A stretch of DNA of 7,885 bases from Desulfobacterales bacterium (GCA_022361135.1 JAKSBM010000260.1:1-7885), one strand, 5' to 3'; counted from the first letter of the stretch, positions 1 to 6,977 are shown. Notes: generated from the letters alone by a model not told the origin. Program-made: numbers and translations.

Positions 1-1842
1 AAAGTAATTTTTATATTTGATGCCCGTGAGCTGCTGGAGGACCAGGGCCATTTCCTCGTCTTCGGTGCGGTGCTGGGTGTTTTTCGCATAGGCCCTGGGC
101 GCGGCCGTGTAGGTGGAGGCATAGACCCGTTTGATGGCCAGAATCAGCTGGTGCAGCCGGATATCCACGTTGGGATGGCTGTTGGGGAGCATATAGGTGT
201 GATAGAGGCCGGCAAAGGGCTGGTAATGGGCATCCTCAAATAAGGAGGAGGAGCGAACGGCAATGGGGTAGCGGACCTGCTCCAGGTAGGATTTCAGCCG
301 TTTTTTTAACTCCGGGGGGAAGCGGGCCTCCATGAAGGCTTCCACCACGTCCTGGTCGGTGAGTTCCGGCCCCTGCTCCAGGAGTTGGTAGAGTCGGTTG
401 TCCTCCACAAAGGTTTTAAAGCCGTCCGTGGCAATGATCAGGGTCTGGGGGATGGAGATCTCCACATCGGGAAACTGGTCCTGGAGGCAGGGATCCTTTC
501 CCATCTGGGATGCCAGGAAGGCCAGTCCCCGGGCCTTACCCCCCAGGGAACCGGATCCGATTTTCATGAAATCCGTATCCGTGTCAAATCGGGCCGTGTC
601 AAAATCAATGATCTGCCCCCTTCGGGTGCCCCGCCGTTTTTCCCGGATGCTGTCGATGAGGAAGCGTTTCATGGCGGTGGCGTCGCTGAAGTCGTCCACC
701 CCGTAGGGTTTGAGCTTCAGGGCAAAATCGATTTCGCTGCGGGCCATGAGCCAGCGGGAAAAATCATTGTTGTGGGCATGGGCCATGACGGCATCGTCGG
801 GGATCTCGGAGACCAGCCGTTCTATGTCTTCCAGATTGGCGGCCCGGGCAATTTCCTCCCCCTCCGGAGACCGGAAGACAAAGTCCCCGAATCCCAGGTG
901 ATCAATGAAAAAGGATTTGATTCGGTCGTTGAGGTTGGTTGCGTTCTTATGGATGAAAACCGCCGGGATTTCATTGATGATTTCCGGCTCCTGCTCCTCG
1001 GTGCTCAGCACCAGGACGGGCAGGTCCGGCGCCTTGGATTTGATTTGTTTCAACAGTTTGTAACCGGCCAGTTTATCCGCTTTGCCCTCCTTGGGGTATC
1101 GCATGTCGGAGAAGACCGAGAGCACATATTCCCGGTATTGGTCAAAGAGGGCCAGGGCTTCTTCGTAATTATGGGCCAGGAGGACCTTGGTCCGGCCCCG
1201 CATTTTCAACAGGCGGTGTTCCTCGTTGATGGATTCCTCTATGACCTTCTGGGTCTGGAGGACAATCTGGCGATAGATCACCGGCAGGAGGGTGGAATAA
1301 TACTGGGGGCTGTCCTCCACCAGGATGATGAGTCGGACCTGGGCATTTTCCGTGTCAAAGGCCACGTTCATTTCATCTTCCAGATTTTTGATCATGGCCA
1401 GCAGGAGGTCGGCATTGCCCCGCCACATGTAAACGCGGTCGATGGCGTTGCCGGGATCAATGCAGACATTCTGGTCCTGGTCGCAGGTGTTGTGTAGGAG
1501 CATGAAGAGGGGCAGGTCGGGCTGGTTGTCCTTGACGGCCATGCCGAAGCTCTGTATGTCCATGCCTTCCATGCTGGGCATGGCAATGACCATGTCAAAG
1601 GGGGTGGTCTTGAGTTTTTCCAGGGCGGATTCCGCCGAAGAGATCCAGGTGAGGCGGGGGGGCTTTGAAAGGTTCAAGCCCTTATATTCGTTGATGATTC
1701 GTGTGGAGAGGCGCCCCTCTTCTTCCATGATGAAGGCATCATAGGGGCTGGATACCAAAAGGATGCGTTCCACCTTCTGGGCCATGAGTTCATGGTAAAT
1801 TTTGATGGACACACCCCGGGGGGCGGATTGGGTTTGCACCAT
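1..1842 (-). CDS. Tandem receiver-like / PEP-pyruvate-binding (PPDK N-terminal) protein, 3' end outside window
   Basis: The first 614 residues are visible; the C-terminus lies beyond the left edge. Residues about 24-117 have a receiver-like fold, but the usual acidic pair is replaced by VSSPYD, and the segment DMVIAMPSMEGMD (83-95) carries Met where the phosphoacceptor Asp is expected. Residues about 170-310 form a second receiver-like domain that keeps VED (175-177), SDMRYP (245-250, probable phosphoacceptor Asp246), LST (279-281) and HK (298-299), with an expanded middle. From about 425 a PPDK/PEP-synthase N-terminal ATP-grasp domain begins: KIGSGSLGGKARGLAFL (427-443) is the nucleotide loop and YPIAVRSSSLFEDAHYQPFAG (525-545) the conserved arginine/serine block. 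The family suggests ATP-dependent phosphotransfer, but here it is joined to signalling domains, so a regulatory role is as likely as PEP synthesis; this is inference. The ATG is preceded by AAGGTG at five bases and by a good promoter. The visible part has no swivelling histidine domain, so catalysis cannot be judged. Confidence 0.88.
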   Translation of the reverse strand, partial: MVQTQSAPRGVSIKIYHELMAQKVERILLVSSPYDAFIMEEEGRLSTRIINEYKGLNLSKPPRLTWISSAESALEKLKTTPFDMVIAMPSMEGMDIQSFGMAVKDNQPDLPLFMLLHNTCDQDQNVCIDPGNAIDRVYMWRGNADLLLAMIKNLEDEMNVAFDTENAQVRLIILVEDSPQYYSTLLPVIYRQIVLQTQKVIEESINEEHRLLKMRGRTKVLLAHNYEEALALFDQYREYVLSVFSDMRYPKEGKADKLAGYKLLKQIKSKAPDLPVLVLSTEEQEPEIINEIPAVFIHKNATNLNDRIKSFFIDHLGFGDFVFRSPEGEEIARAANLEDIERLVSEIPDDAVMAHAHNNDFSRWLMARSEIDFALKLKPYGVDDFSDATAMKRFLIDSIREKRRGTRRGQIIDFDTARFDTDTDFMKIGSGSLGGKARGLAFLASQMGKDPCLQDQFPDVEISIPQTLIIATDGFKTFVEDNRLYQLLEQGPELTDQDVVEAFMEARFPPELKKRLKSYLEQVRYPIAVRSSSLFEDAHYQPFAGLYHTYMLPNSHPNVDIRLHQLILAIKRVYASTYTAAPRAYAKNTQHRTEDEEMALVLQQLTGIKYKNYF

Positions 1843-1883
1843 TAAAACACCTTTTGTAAGGGAATTATTCCGTTGGTATTTTA

Positions 1884-1913
1884 ACTATAACCGTGCCGCC
1901 CGGGGCTTGTCAA
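1884..1913 (-). promoter_or_regulatory. Sigma70-like promoter for the receiver/PPDK gene
   Basis: Read on the minus strand there is a perfect TTGACA (-35) at 1908-1913, then 18 bases, then TATAGT (-10) at 1884-1889. Shifting by one base gives TTATAG with a 17-base spacer. It lies about 40 bases upstream of the ATG at 1842. It falls after the end of the upstream small gene, so the receiver/PPDK gene probably forms its own transcription unit. Confidence 0.7.
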
Positions 1914-1934
1914 ACCGGCATCTGCTTTGGGAAA

Positions 1935-1949
1935 GGGCTGTTACAGCCC
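1935..1949 (-). terminator. Weak hairpin spanning the stop codon of the small gene
   Basis: GGGCTG and CAGCCC form a six-base-pair stem with a three-base loop, and the loop is exactly the TAA stop codon of the 53-residue gene. On the minus strand it is followed by TTTCCC, so only three Ts are available. It could end the rlmL-small gene transcript before the next promoter, but the short stem and poor T-tract make this a weak call. Confidence 0.35.
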
Positions 1950-2102
1950 CATTTGTTCCTCCACCCGTGCGATCTCCTGGAGAATCTTTTCCCGTTCCTC
2001 GGGACTGAGGTCGGGATTGGCCAGCCTCCGCTGGAGGCCCAAAAGGATCATTTCTTCCCGATAGTCGTTACAGGTGTAGTTTCCGGTGGGTTTGGCGTCC
2101 AT
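1941..2102 (-). CDS. Small helical protein, 53 aa, unknown function
   Basis: This short gene encodes 53 residues starting MDAKPTGNYTCNDYREEMIL and ending in EEQMGL. I do not recognise a named family. After a short polar N-terminus containing a single Cys (residue 11), the chain is highly charged and predicted helical. A leucine-rich segment (about 14-28) is followed by a turn (NPDLSP, 29-34) and a second helix rich in Glu, Arg and Ile, so it may form a helical hairpin or short coiled coil. There is no signal peptide or membrane segment. The ATG sits nine bases after the stop of the rlmL-like gene, and its AAGGA ribosome site (2109-2113) overlaps that stop codon, which implies translational coupling. 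Coding status rests on this spacing, a protein-like composition and the following hairpin. It may be an accessory to the methyltransferase or merely co-transcribed. Confidence 0.75.
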   Translation of the reverse strand: MDAKPTGNYTCNDYREEMILLGLQRRLANPDLSPEEREKILQEIARVEEQMGL

Positions 2103-2111
2103 GGCAAATCC

Positions 2112-3317
2112 TTAGAAGAGTTCGTATTTGACCAGTTTTCCTTCCAGGCCTCCGATTTCCAGATCCCGTTTCCACGCCGGGGCCAGGGGGACTTTCTTAA
2201 TGTATTTGGGCTCCCCGAAGTAAACATAGGCGACGCAATGGGTGCATTTTTCCCGCAGGGTTTGTCCCAGATCTTTGTAAAAGGCATTCATGTCCTGGTC
2301 CTTGCCCATGCGGATGCCGTAGGGGGGATTGGTGATGATCACCGTATTTTCCAGGGCGGGCATGTCCCGGAAGTCCCGGCAGGAGACGTCCACGTTTCCA
2401 CCGTAGTGGAGGCCCATGAGGTTGGTGAGGCTGGCATCCACCGCATCCTGGGAAAGGTCTCCGCCGGAGATGCGGTCCATGGGAAGTTCCTTGATTTGCG
2501 CCTTGGCCTCATCCTGGACGGCCTGCCAGGCCTTGGCATTGAAATCGGGCAGACGTTCAAATCCGAAGTGGGTTCTGAAAATCTGGGCCGGAATCCGGCT
2601 GTGGGCCATGAGGGCTTCACAGAGCAGGGTGCCGGAACCGCACATGGGATCGTGGAGGGGCTGGCTGCCGTCCCATTGGGAAAGGTTTACCACGGCTGCG
2701 GCCACGGTTTCCTGCATGGGCGCGGAGACCCTTTCTTCCCGGTATCCCCGTTTGTGCAAGGGGCCGCCAGAGGCATCAATGGCGATGGTGGCCTCATCCC
2801 GGTGGATGTGCAGGTTGATGGTGATGTGGGGATCCTTGGCATCCACATTGGGCCGACGGTTGGTCCGGTCACGGAAGTAATCGGCAATGGCGTCCTTGAC
2901 CCGGAGGCCGGCATAATTGGAATGGGTGATGGCCGATTCCGAGACATTGGCCATGACGGAAAATGTTTTTTTGGGGGTGAGGAATTCCTCCCACCGGATT
3001 TTCCGGGCCGCCTTGTAGAGTTCATCCCGGTCGGTGCATTTAAAGGTCATCAACGGGGCCAGGACCCGGGAGAGGAAGCGGGACTGGTAGGTGATTCGGT
3101 AGAAGGCCTTCTGGTCGGCGGAAAACCATACCCCCCGGAATACCGGAGAGAGCTGGGTGGCGCCGAATTCCTTGAGCTCTTCCAGAGCCATTTCCTTTAC
3201 ATCCTCCGCCATTTGGGCAAAATAGCGGGATTCCCTTTCATATAAATATTCCGCCTTGGCCAGCTTTCGCTTTTTGCCAAGTCCTTTCTGGAGAATGGTT
3301 TTTCTACCGGTATTCAC
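2112..3317 (-). CDS. rlmL: RlmL-type THUMP-domain rRNA guanine-N2 methyltransferase
   Basis: This 401-residue protein matches the N-terminal half of the E. coli RlmL/RlmK fusion, which methylates N2 of G2445 in 23S rRNA using S-adenosylmethionine. Residues about 30-170 form the ferredoxin-like/THUMP RNA-binding part, including NYAGLRVKDAIADYF (134-148) and RPNVDAKDP (155-163). The Rossmann methyltransferase follows, with the SAM-binding DPMCGSGTLLCEAL (223-236) and the catalytic NPPYG motif (330-334). The RlmK half that makes m7G2069 is absent, as in many bacteria with a stand-alone enzyme. About 30 basic residues precede the region that aligns with E. coli RlmL (roughly from YFAQMAEDVKEMA). 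The start is a GTG chosen because AAGGA lies eight bases upstream; a start at Met36 would cut into the conserved region. A related specificity in the same family (YpsC-like) cannot be excluded from sequence alone. It probably acts in the cytoplasm during 50S assembly. Confidence 0.9.
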   Translation of the reverse strand: MNTGRKTILQKGLGKKRKLAKAEYLYERESRYFAQMAEDVKEMALEELKEFGATQLSPVFRGVWFSADQKAFYRITYQSRFLSRVLAPLMTFKCTDRDELYKAARKIRWEEFLTPKKTFSVMANVSESAITHSNYAGLRVKDAIADYFRDRTNRRPNVDAKDPHITINLHIHRDEATIAIDASGGPLHKRGYREERVSAPMQETVAAAVVNLSQWDGSQPLHDPMCGSGTLLCEALMAHSRIPAQIFRTHFGFERLPDFNAKAWQAVQDEAKAQIKELPMDRISGGDLSQDAVDASLTNLMGLHYGGNVDVSCRDFRDMPALENTVIITNPPYGIRMGKDQDMNAFYKDLGQTLREKCTHCVAYVYFGEPKYIKKVPLAPAWKRDLEIGGLEGKLVKYELF

Positions 3318-3325
3318 GTCTTAAA

Positions 3326-3330
3326 TCCTT
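3326..3330 (-). promoter_or_regulatory. Ribosome binding site fixing the GTG start of rlmL
   Basis: AAGGA on the minus strand lies eight bases before the GTG at 3317. It supports the non-ATG start and the basic N-terminal extension. Confidence 0.6.
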
Positions 3331-3353
3331 ATGCCAAAATAAAATAAACGCCT

Positions 3354-3382
3354 CTTATACCAGGAAATCCCGGTTTTGGGAA
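3354..3382 (-). promoter_or_regulatory. Candidate promoter for rlmL and the small gene
   Basis: On the minus strand, TTCCCA (3377-3382, four of six consensus bases) is followed after 17 bases by TATAAG (3354-3359). This -10 is preceded by TGG, giving an extended -10 element (TGnTATAAG). It lies about 37 bases upstream of the GTG start and after the hairpin that follows the DUF4438 stop codon. The AT-rich stretch downstream fits an initiation region. Confidence 0.5.
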
Positions 3383-3384
3383 TA

Positions 3385-3400
3385 TGCCGGTTGTCCGGCA
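3385..3400 (-). terminator. Hairpin directly after the DUF4438 stop codon
   Basis: TGCCGG and CCGGCA form a six-base-pair stem with an ACAA loop, starting at the first base after the TAG stop. The tail on the minus strand is TATTCCC, without a real T-run, so termination may be inefficient and some read-through into rlmL is possible. The tail bases also form the -35 element of the following candidate promoter. Confidence 0.4.
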
Positions 3401-4288
3401 CTAGGATTTTCCCGTGCCGATGTTTAAAAGATCGGCCATGTTGGCGCCCTTATCCAGTACCGGCTCAATGTCTCCGGTGGTGCAGGTCATGATGGTTGAG
3501 ATCCCCGGGCCGTGGCCGGCCAGGCGGCAGTCTGAATGGACCACCACGCCGATGCTCACGGCGCCCTGGCGATAGGCCCTGCCATAGGCATTGTCATGGT
3601 CCATGAGGGCAACAAAGTCGCCGAATCTCATCTGGTCCAGGGCATATTTTTCAACGGTTTCCGGATCCGAAGTCATGACATCGTAGTCCCCGGCGCACAC
3701 ATGGGCCCGGCCCACGCCCGATCCCATGCAGGGGGCGGGAACCAATGTGGTCACCGGAACCTTGAGTTTTCCCTGTGCCGTGGTTTCGATTTTCATTTTG
3801 TGGAGGAGTTCCGGGGCCAGGTTGAACAATTTGACCCCAGGGTGGTCCAACAGGGCCAGTCCCTGGCCCTTGGCACGGATCTGGATTTTGTCGTCGTAGG
3901 TCATTTTTTCCTTCACCGACCGGTCGAATTCCACAATGATGTGTTCGCTGCCCCCGTGGTGGCCGATGACCACGCCGGTTTCCCCCTGGGCTTCCCCGGA
4001 GACGATGCGGGCTTCATTGCCGATACAGGTGAGGATCTGAAGGGAATTGTTGGGAAAATCGTTGGGCTTTTCGGCATTGGCCGTGCAGGAGACCCCGGGT
4101 TCAATGTGATCCCCGGCCAGGCCAAAGGCGGAATCCCCCAGGCCCACGTTGAGGGTGATGCCCCCGATGCCGGGTAAAAGAAAGGGGGTGCCCTGGTGGT
4201 CCACCTTCCATCCCAGACCCACCCGTGGCGGTCCGGGGCGGCAGGCGATGAACATTTCCACCACCCGGTCTTCATTGGTTTTTAACAT
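3401..4288 (-). CDS. DUF4438 family protein, 295 aa
   Basis: I recognise this as a DUF4438 protein, a family of about 290 residues found in Thermotoga, clostridia and other anaerobes, whose biochemical role I do not know. Typical conserved blocks are visible: a glycine-rich [19 protein letters not shown] (38-56) followed by GDHIEPGVS (59-67), IGHHGG (108-113), [12 protein letters not shown] (183-194), GDYDVMTSD (200-208), MDHDNAYGR (229-237) and [11 protein letters not shown] (258-268). The many conserved His, Asp and Cys residues would suit a metal or small-molecule site, but that is inference. There is no signal peptide or membrane helix, so it should be cytosolic. An in-frame ATG seven codons upstream exists, but this start is preferred because AAGGAG lies six bases before it. 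The gene begins inside the last 17 bases of the MFS transporter gene, so the two are co-transcribed and probably translationally coupled. Confidence 0.87.
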   Translation of the reverse strand: MLKTNEDRVVEMFIACRPGPPRVGLGWKVDHQGTPFLLPGIGGITLNVGLGDSAFGLAGDHIEPGVSCTANAEKPNDFPNNSLQILTCIGNEARIVSGEAQGETGVVIGHHGGSEHIIVEFDRSVKEKMTYDDKIQIRAKGQGLALLDHPGVKLFNLAPELLHKMKIETTAQGKLKVPVTTLVPAPCMGSGVGRAHVCAGDYDVMTSDPETVEKYALDQMRFGDFVALMDHDNAYGRAYRQGAVSIGVVVHSDCRLAGHGPGISTIMTCTTGDIEPVLDKGANMADLLNIGTGKS

Positions 4289-5444
4289 GGATATCTCCTT
4301 GTGTCTCAAGTTTCAGAATAAAGGGAAGGCCTATAAAGGCCAGTATTGAACTGCAGATGAACATTTGATTCATCCCCATGGCATCCCCCATGAGTCCCAC
4401 AATGACCACCCCCAATGAGCGGATGGCAAATGAGACCATCATGAAAAGGCCGTTGCCGGCGGCCGGGTTTTCCCGGGCTGCATCCTGGATCAGGGCCAGC
4501 ATCACCGGTCCGTTGGAGAGGACGGCAAATCCGGCGGCGCACAGGGCCACGATTTGGATGGCCCCCGAGGTGAGGGTGAAAAGGATCACCAGCAGGGGGG
4601 CGGTCAGGGTAGCCCACATGAGGATCCGCTTCCGCCCCAGCTTATCCGAGAGGGTGCCCGAGGCCATGACGCCCACGACACCGAATGCCTCGTAGATGGC
4701 CAGGGCGGCTCCGGAAAGCCAGATATTGCCCGTTTGTCGTTCCACATATACCGTTAAAAAGGTTCCCATGGCTCCGTACATGAGGGCCTGGGCCGACAGC
4801 AGCCCGGTCAGGGGCTTGAGCACATGGGCCACTTCACGGTAGCTTTCCTTGAGGGATCCCCTTTTCTTCAGGGGCCCCGGTTGGCTCTGTCGTTCCAGGG
4901 TGGCCCAGAGGAGGAAGGAGGTGGCCAGGGCAAATCCAAGGACCCAGTATAGATTTTCCAGCCCCAGGAGGGACACTGCACCCACGGCAAATATGGGCCC
5001 CAGGCTCCGGGCGGATTCCCCGCCGGTCATGTAAAAGCTCATGCCTTTACCCCGTTGATTCCCGGCATATCCGGCAATGAGCACCGGGGAGGGCACGTGG
5101 TAGAGTGCCACGGATATCCCGGCCAAAAAGGCCAGGACCAGAAGCTGCCAATAGGCACTGGCGTTCCCCATGAGGCACATGGGCAGGGCGGTCATGGACG
5201 GGGCCAGGATCACCAGCCACCGGGCCAGTCCCTTGTTGTCGGCAAAAAGGCCGATCAAGGGGTTTGCCAAAGCCGGGATTTGCATCACCGTGGATAAAAG
5301 ACCGGCCTGGCCCAAGGTCAGGGAGAGTTTCTCTATGATCAGGGGAAGCAGGGGCGACAGGAAGCTTGTATAAATATCATGGATGAAATGGGAAAAAGAT
5401 ACCAGCAAAACTTTGGGGGTTTGAAAGTTTTCACGAGGGCGCAT
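4272..5444 (-). CDS. MFS transporter, fosmidomycin-resistance (Fsr)-like
   Basis: This is a major facilitator superfamily permease of about 390 residues, the usual size, with roughly twelve hydrophobic segments for the inner membrane. The closest resemblance I see is to Fsr-like drug exporters: [19 protein letters not shown] (18-36) in helix 1, then [13 protein letters not shown] (40-52), [14 protein letters not shown] (115-128) and [19 protein letters not shown] (132-150). MFS motif A is clear in the central loop as [13 protein letters not shown] (263-275) and degenerate after helix 2 as GLFADNKG (65-72). A charged linker (about 184-210) separates the two halves. The substrate cannot be inferred. 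The start is uncertain: the frame stays open to an ATG at 5858. The ATG at 5444 lacks a good ribosome site but matches family length and begins just before helix 1. The ATG at 5534 has GGGAG eight bases upstream and would add 30 residues. The 3' end overlaps the DUF4438 gene, suggesting a shared pathway. Confidence 0.88.
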   Translation of the reverse strand: MRPRENFQTPKVLLVSFSHFIHDIYTSFLSPLLPLIIEKLSLTLGQAGLLSTVMQIPALANPLIGLFADNKGLARWLVILAPSMTALPMCLMGNASAYWQLLVLAFLAGISVALYHVPSPVLIAGYAGNQRGKGMSFYMTGGESARSLGPIFAVGAVSLLGLENLYWVLGFALATSFLLWATLERQSQPGPLKKRGSLKESYREVAHVLKPLTGLLSAQALMYGAMGTFLTVYVERQTGNIWLSGAALAIYEAFGVVGVMASGTLSDKLGRKRILMWATLTAPLLVILFTLTSGAIQIVALCAAGFAVLSNGPVMLALIQDAARENPAAGNGLFMMVSFAIRSLGVVIVGLMGDAMGMNQMFICSSILAFIGLPFILKLETQGDIHVKNQ

Positions 5445-5542
5445 AATGTTTTGACTCAGCTCAGGGTTTTGCCCAGGGGGCGTTGAATGTCCGGTGGCGC
5501 AATGTTCATGGCGACCATACCCTGATTTGGCCATAAAGTACA

Positions 5543-5547
5543 CTCCC
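5543..5547 (-). promoter_or_regulatory. Possible ribosome binding site for an alternative MFS start at 5534
   Basis: GGGAG on the minus strand stands eight bases before an in-frame ATG at 5534. If used, the transporter would gain 30 residues beginning MAKSGYGRHEHCATGH. This is the best Shine-Dalgarno match near any candidate start of the gene, whereas the ATG at 5444 has none, so the site keeps the start open. Confidence 0.35.
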
Positions 5548-5885
5548 GGGGTGTGGATTTTTCCATGGGGATCGGGGCTGGAGGTGCCGGGGCAATTTCC
5601 TCCCAAAAACATGGGAATGTCCATGCCCGAGCCAAGGTGGCTCCCTTCAGAAATTTTTGCCGCCGTCCATTGTTCCGTGGAATGGAATGCCCCCATCTGA
5701 TGGACTGTCTGTGTTTTAGAATGGGGTGCAATCAGCGATTCTGGTTTTGTATCCCGGGGCTTGCCATCCTGGTCAATGTTTCGTGAAATCTTCCGTCCCT
5801 CTGGGGGGAAGAAGGTTAAAAACAGACCATTTTCGGCTTCCTGGAATCCTGTTTCCATTGTTTGTTCGGTTGGTTATCAGTCCGG

Positions 5886-5914
5886 TTGACTTCCACGGGG
5901 GGCCATACTACATC
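5886..5914 (+). promoter_or_regulatory. Weak candidate promoter for the AcuI-like gene
   Basis: TTGACT (5886-5891, five of six consensus bases) is followed after 17 bases by TACATC (5909-5914), which matches the -10 consensus at only three positions. The site lies about 55 bases upstream of the ATG at 5970. The good -35 with a poor -10 might mean activator dependence, or the match may be chance. Confidence 0.3.
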
Positions 5915-5959
5915 TGGGGGATCGCGGATTCACTTTTCAAAATTTATTTCCATGGATGT

Positions 5960-5964
5960 GGAGG
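5960..5964 (+). promoter_or_regulatory. Ribosome binding site deciding the AcuI-like start
   Basis: GGAGG lies five bases before the ATG at 5970, a near-ideal arrangement. In-frame ATGs at 5862 and 5952 lack such a site and would add residues not expected in the family. Confidence 0.75.
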
Positions 5965-5969
5965 TGGGC

Positions 5970-6962
5970 ATGAAGTCATCGTCATTCCAGGCGTATCGCG
6001 TCCGGGAACTTCCCGGCGGTGGATTCCAGGGCCGGGTGGAAAAGATGGATGTGGCAGATCTGCCGCCCGGGGATGTGCTGATCCGGGTGCATTTTTCCAG
6101 TCTCAATTATAAGGATGCCCTGTCTGCCACGGGGAACCGGGGTGTGACCCGGAATTATCCCCACACCCCGGGCATTGATGCCGCCGGGATTGTGGAAGAA
6201 AGCCAAAATCCGGACTTCCAAAGGGGGGATGCCGTCATTGTTACTTCCTTTGATCTGGGCATGGATACGGATGGGGGATTTGGCCAATATGTCCGGGTTC
6301 CCGGTGACTGGGTTCTCCCCCTGCCCAATGGGTTAACCCTGGAAGAGAGCATGGTTCTGGGCACGGCCGGATTCACCGCTGCCATGTGTGTGGAGAAAAT
6401 CATCCCGGCAGTCTCCCCGAACCAGGGGCCGGTTCTGGTCACCGGTGCCACGGGCGGGGTGGGCTCTTTGGCCTGTGCCATACTGGTAAAGCTGGGCTAT
6501 GCCGTGACGGCCGTGTCGGGAAAGGCCGATCCCGGATTTCTCAATGGGTTGGGGGTCTCAGATATCGTTGGCCGGGAGGCATTTTTGTCGGACAATGGGC
6601 CGCCGGTGCTCAAGGGCCGGTGGGCGGCGGTGGTGGATACCGTGGGGGGAGATATCCTGGCCACGGCCATTAAATCCACCCGGGCCTGGGGAGTGATCAC
6701 CTGCTGCGGCCTGGTAGCCTCACCGGAATTCAGCCTCACGGTTTTTCCCTTTATCCTCCGGGGCCTCTCCTTGTTCGGCATGGATTCCCAGCATTATCCC
6801 ATGGCACCCCGGAGACGGCTCTGGAGGAAGCTGGCCGGCCAGTGGAAGCCCAATAATCTGGCCTCCATGGGGAGTCGAATTCCCTTGGGAGAGGTTGATG
6901 GGGCGGTTGCGGATATCCTGGCCGGAAAACTCAAGGGGCGGACTTTGGTTGATTTGCGGTGA
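5970..6962 (+). CDS. acuI: Acrylyl-CoA reductase / YhdH-YhfP family NADPH-dependent oxidoreductase
   Basis: This 330-residue zinc-independent medium-chain dehydrogenase/reductase fits the YhdH/YhfP (AcuI) family, whose characterised members reduce acryloyl-CoA to propionyl-CoA with NADPH. The catalytic/GroES-like domain comes first and includes SSLNYKDALSATG (43-55) and PGIDAAGIVEES (67-78). The Rossmann domain follows with the cofactor loop VLVTGATGGVGSLA (155-168), then VDTVGGDIL (222-230) and the family-typical C-terminal part with FILRGLSLFGMDS (261-273). Cysteine zinc ligands of alcohol dehydrogenases are absent, as expected. Length agrees with the family (about 325-330). The start follows a strong GGAGG site. 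It stands alone, with no DMSP lyase, CoA transferase or propionate genes in view, so a role in acrylate detoxification or 3-hydroxypropionate metabolism is inference; a broader enoyl or quinone reductase activity is possible. It is transcribed away from the MFS gene and ends at a hairpin shared with the porin gene. Confidence 0.9.
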   Translation: MKSSSFQAYRVRELPGGGFQGRVEKMDVADLPPGDVLIRVHFSSLNYKDALSATGNRGVTRNYPHTPGIDAAGIVEESQNPDFQRGDAVIVTSFDLGMDTDGGFGQYVRVPGDWVLPLPNGLTLEESMVLGTAGFTAAMCVEKIIPAVSPNQGPVLVTGATGGVGSLACAILVKLGYAVTAVSGKADPGFLNGLGVSDIVGREAFLSDNGPPVLKGRWAAVVDTVGGDILATAIKSTRAWGVITCCGLVASPEFSLTVFPFILRGLSLFGMDSQHYPMAPRRRLWRKLAGQWKPNNLASMGSRIPLGEVDGAVADILAGKLKGRTLVDLR

Positions 6963-6977
6963 GGAGGCCATGGCAAT

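Larger units (their letters stand above)
5445..5969. other. Divergent interval with an open but non-coding-looking leader
   Basis: This 525-base stretch separates the divergently transcribed MFS and oxidoreductase genes. On the minus strand 138 codons (5445-5858) are open in frame with the transporter. The predicted peptide has no hydrophobic segment, is rich in Pro, His, Gly and Ser, and resembles no family I know. By hand count 72 of the 138 codons end in G or C, which by eye is clearly less than in the surrounding genes. I therefore treat it as untranslated leader, upstream regulatory DNA, or the remains of a decayed gene rather than part of the transporter. Small inverted repeats (AGCCA-AGG-TGGCT at 5630-5642, CATGG...CCATG nearby) are too short to call. 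The rest, 5859-5969, holds the upstream region of the oxidoreductase. Confidence 0.55.

Noticed and set aside
385..1497. Long plus-strand open frame of 370 codons opposite the receiver/PPDK gene
   Set aside because: The minus strand encodes a clear multi-domain protein here. The plus-strand translation has no recognisable domain and is explained by high third-position GC on the coding strand removing stops from the antisense frame.
1893..3245. Plus-strand open frame of 450 codons opposite rlmL and the small gene
   Set aside because: It lies antisense to well-recognised THUMP and NPPYG methyltransferase motifs and runs across the intergenic promoter region. Its translation is Gly/Val/His-rich without family features, typical of an antisense shadow.
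3536..4177. Plus-strand open frame of 213 codons opposite the DUF4438 gene
   Set aside because: The minus strand carries family-specific blocks and a good ribosome site. The antisense product has no plausible start signal or domain.
4289..4309. Upstream ATG giving seven extra residues on the DUF4438 protein
   Set aside because: The AAGGAG site would then lie inside the coding sequence. It is ideally spaced for the ATG at 4288 instead.
5862..5969. N-terminal extension of the AcuI-like protein from the ATG at 5862 or 5952
   Set aside because: The strong GGAGG site at 5960-5964 and family length both favour the ATG at 5970. The extra residues do not resemble the family.
5726..6112. Plus-strand 128-codon open frame in the divergent interval
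   Set aside because: It overlaps the real start of the AcuI-like gene in another frame, lacks a ribosome site, and its translation has no recognisable features.
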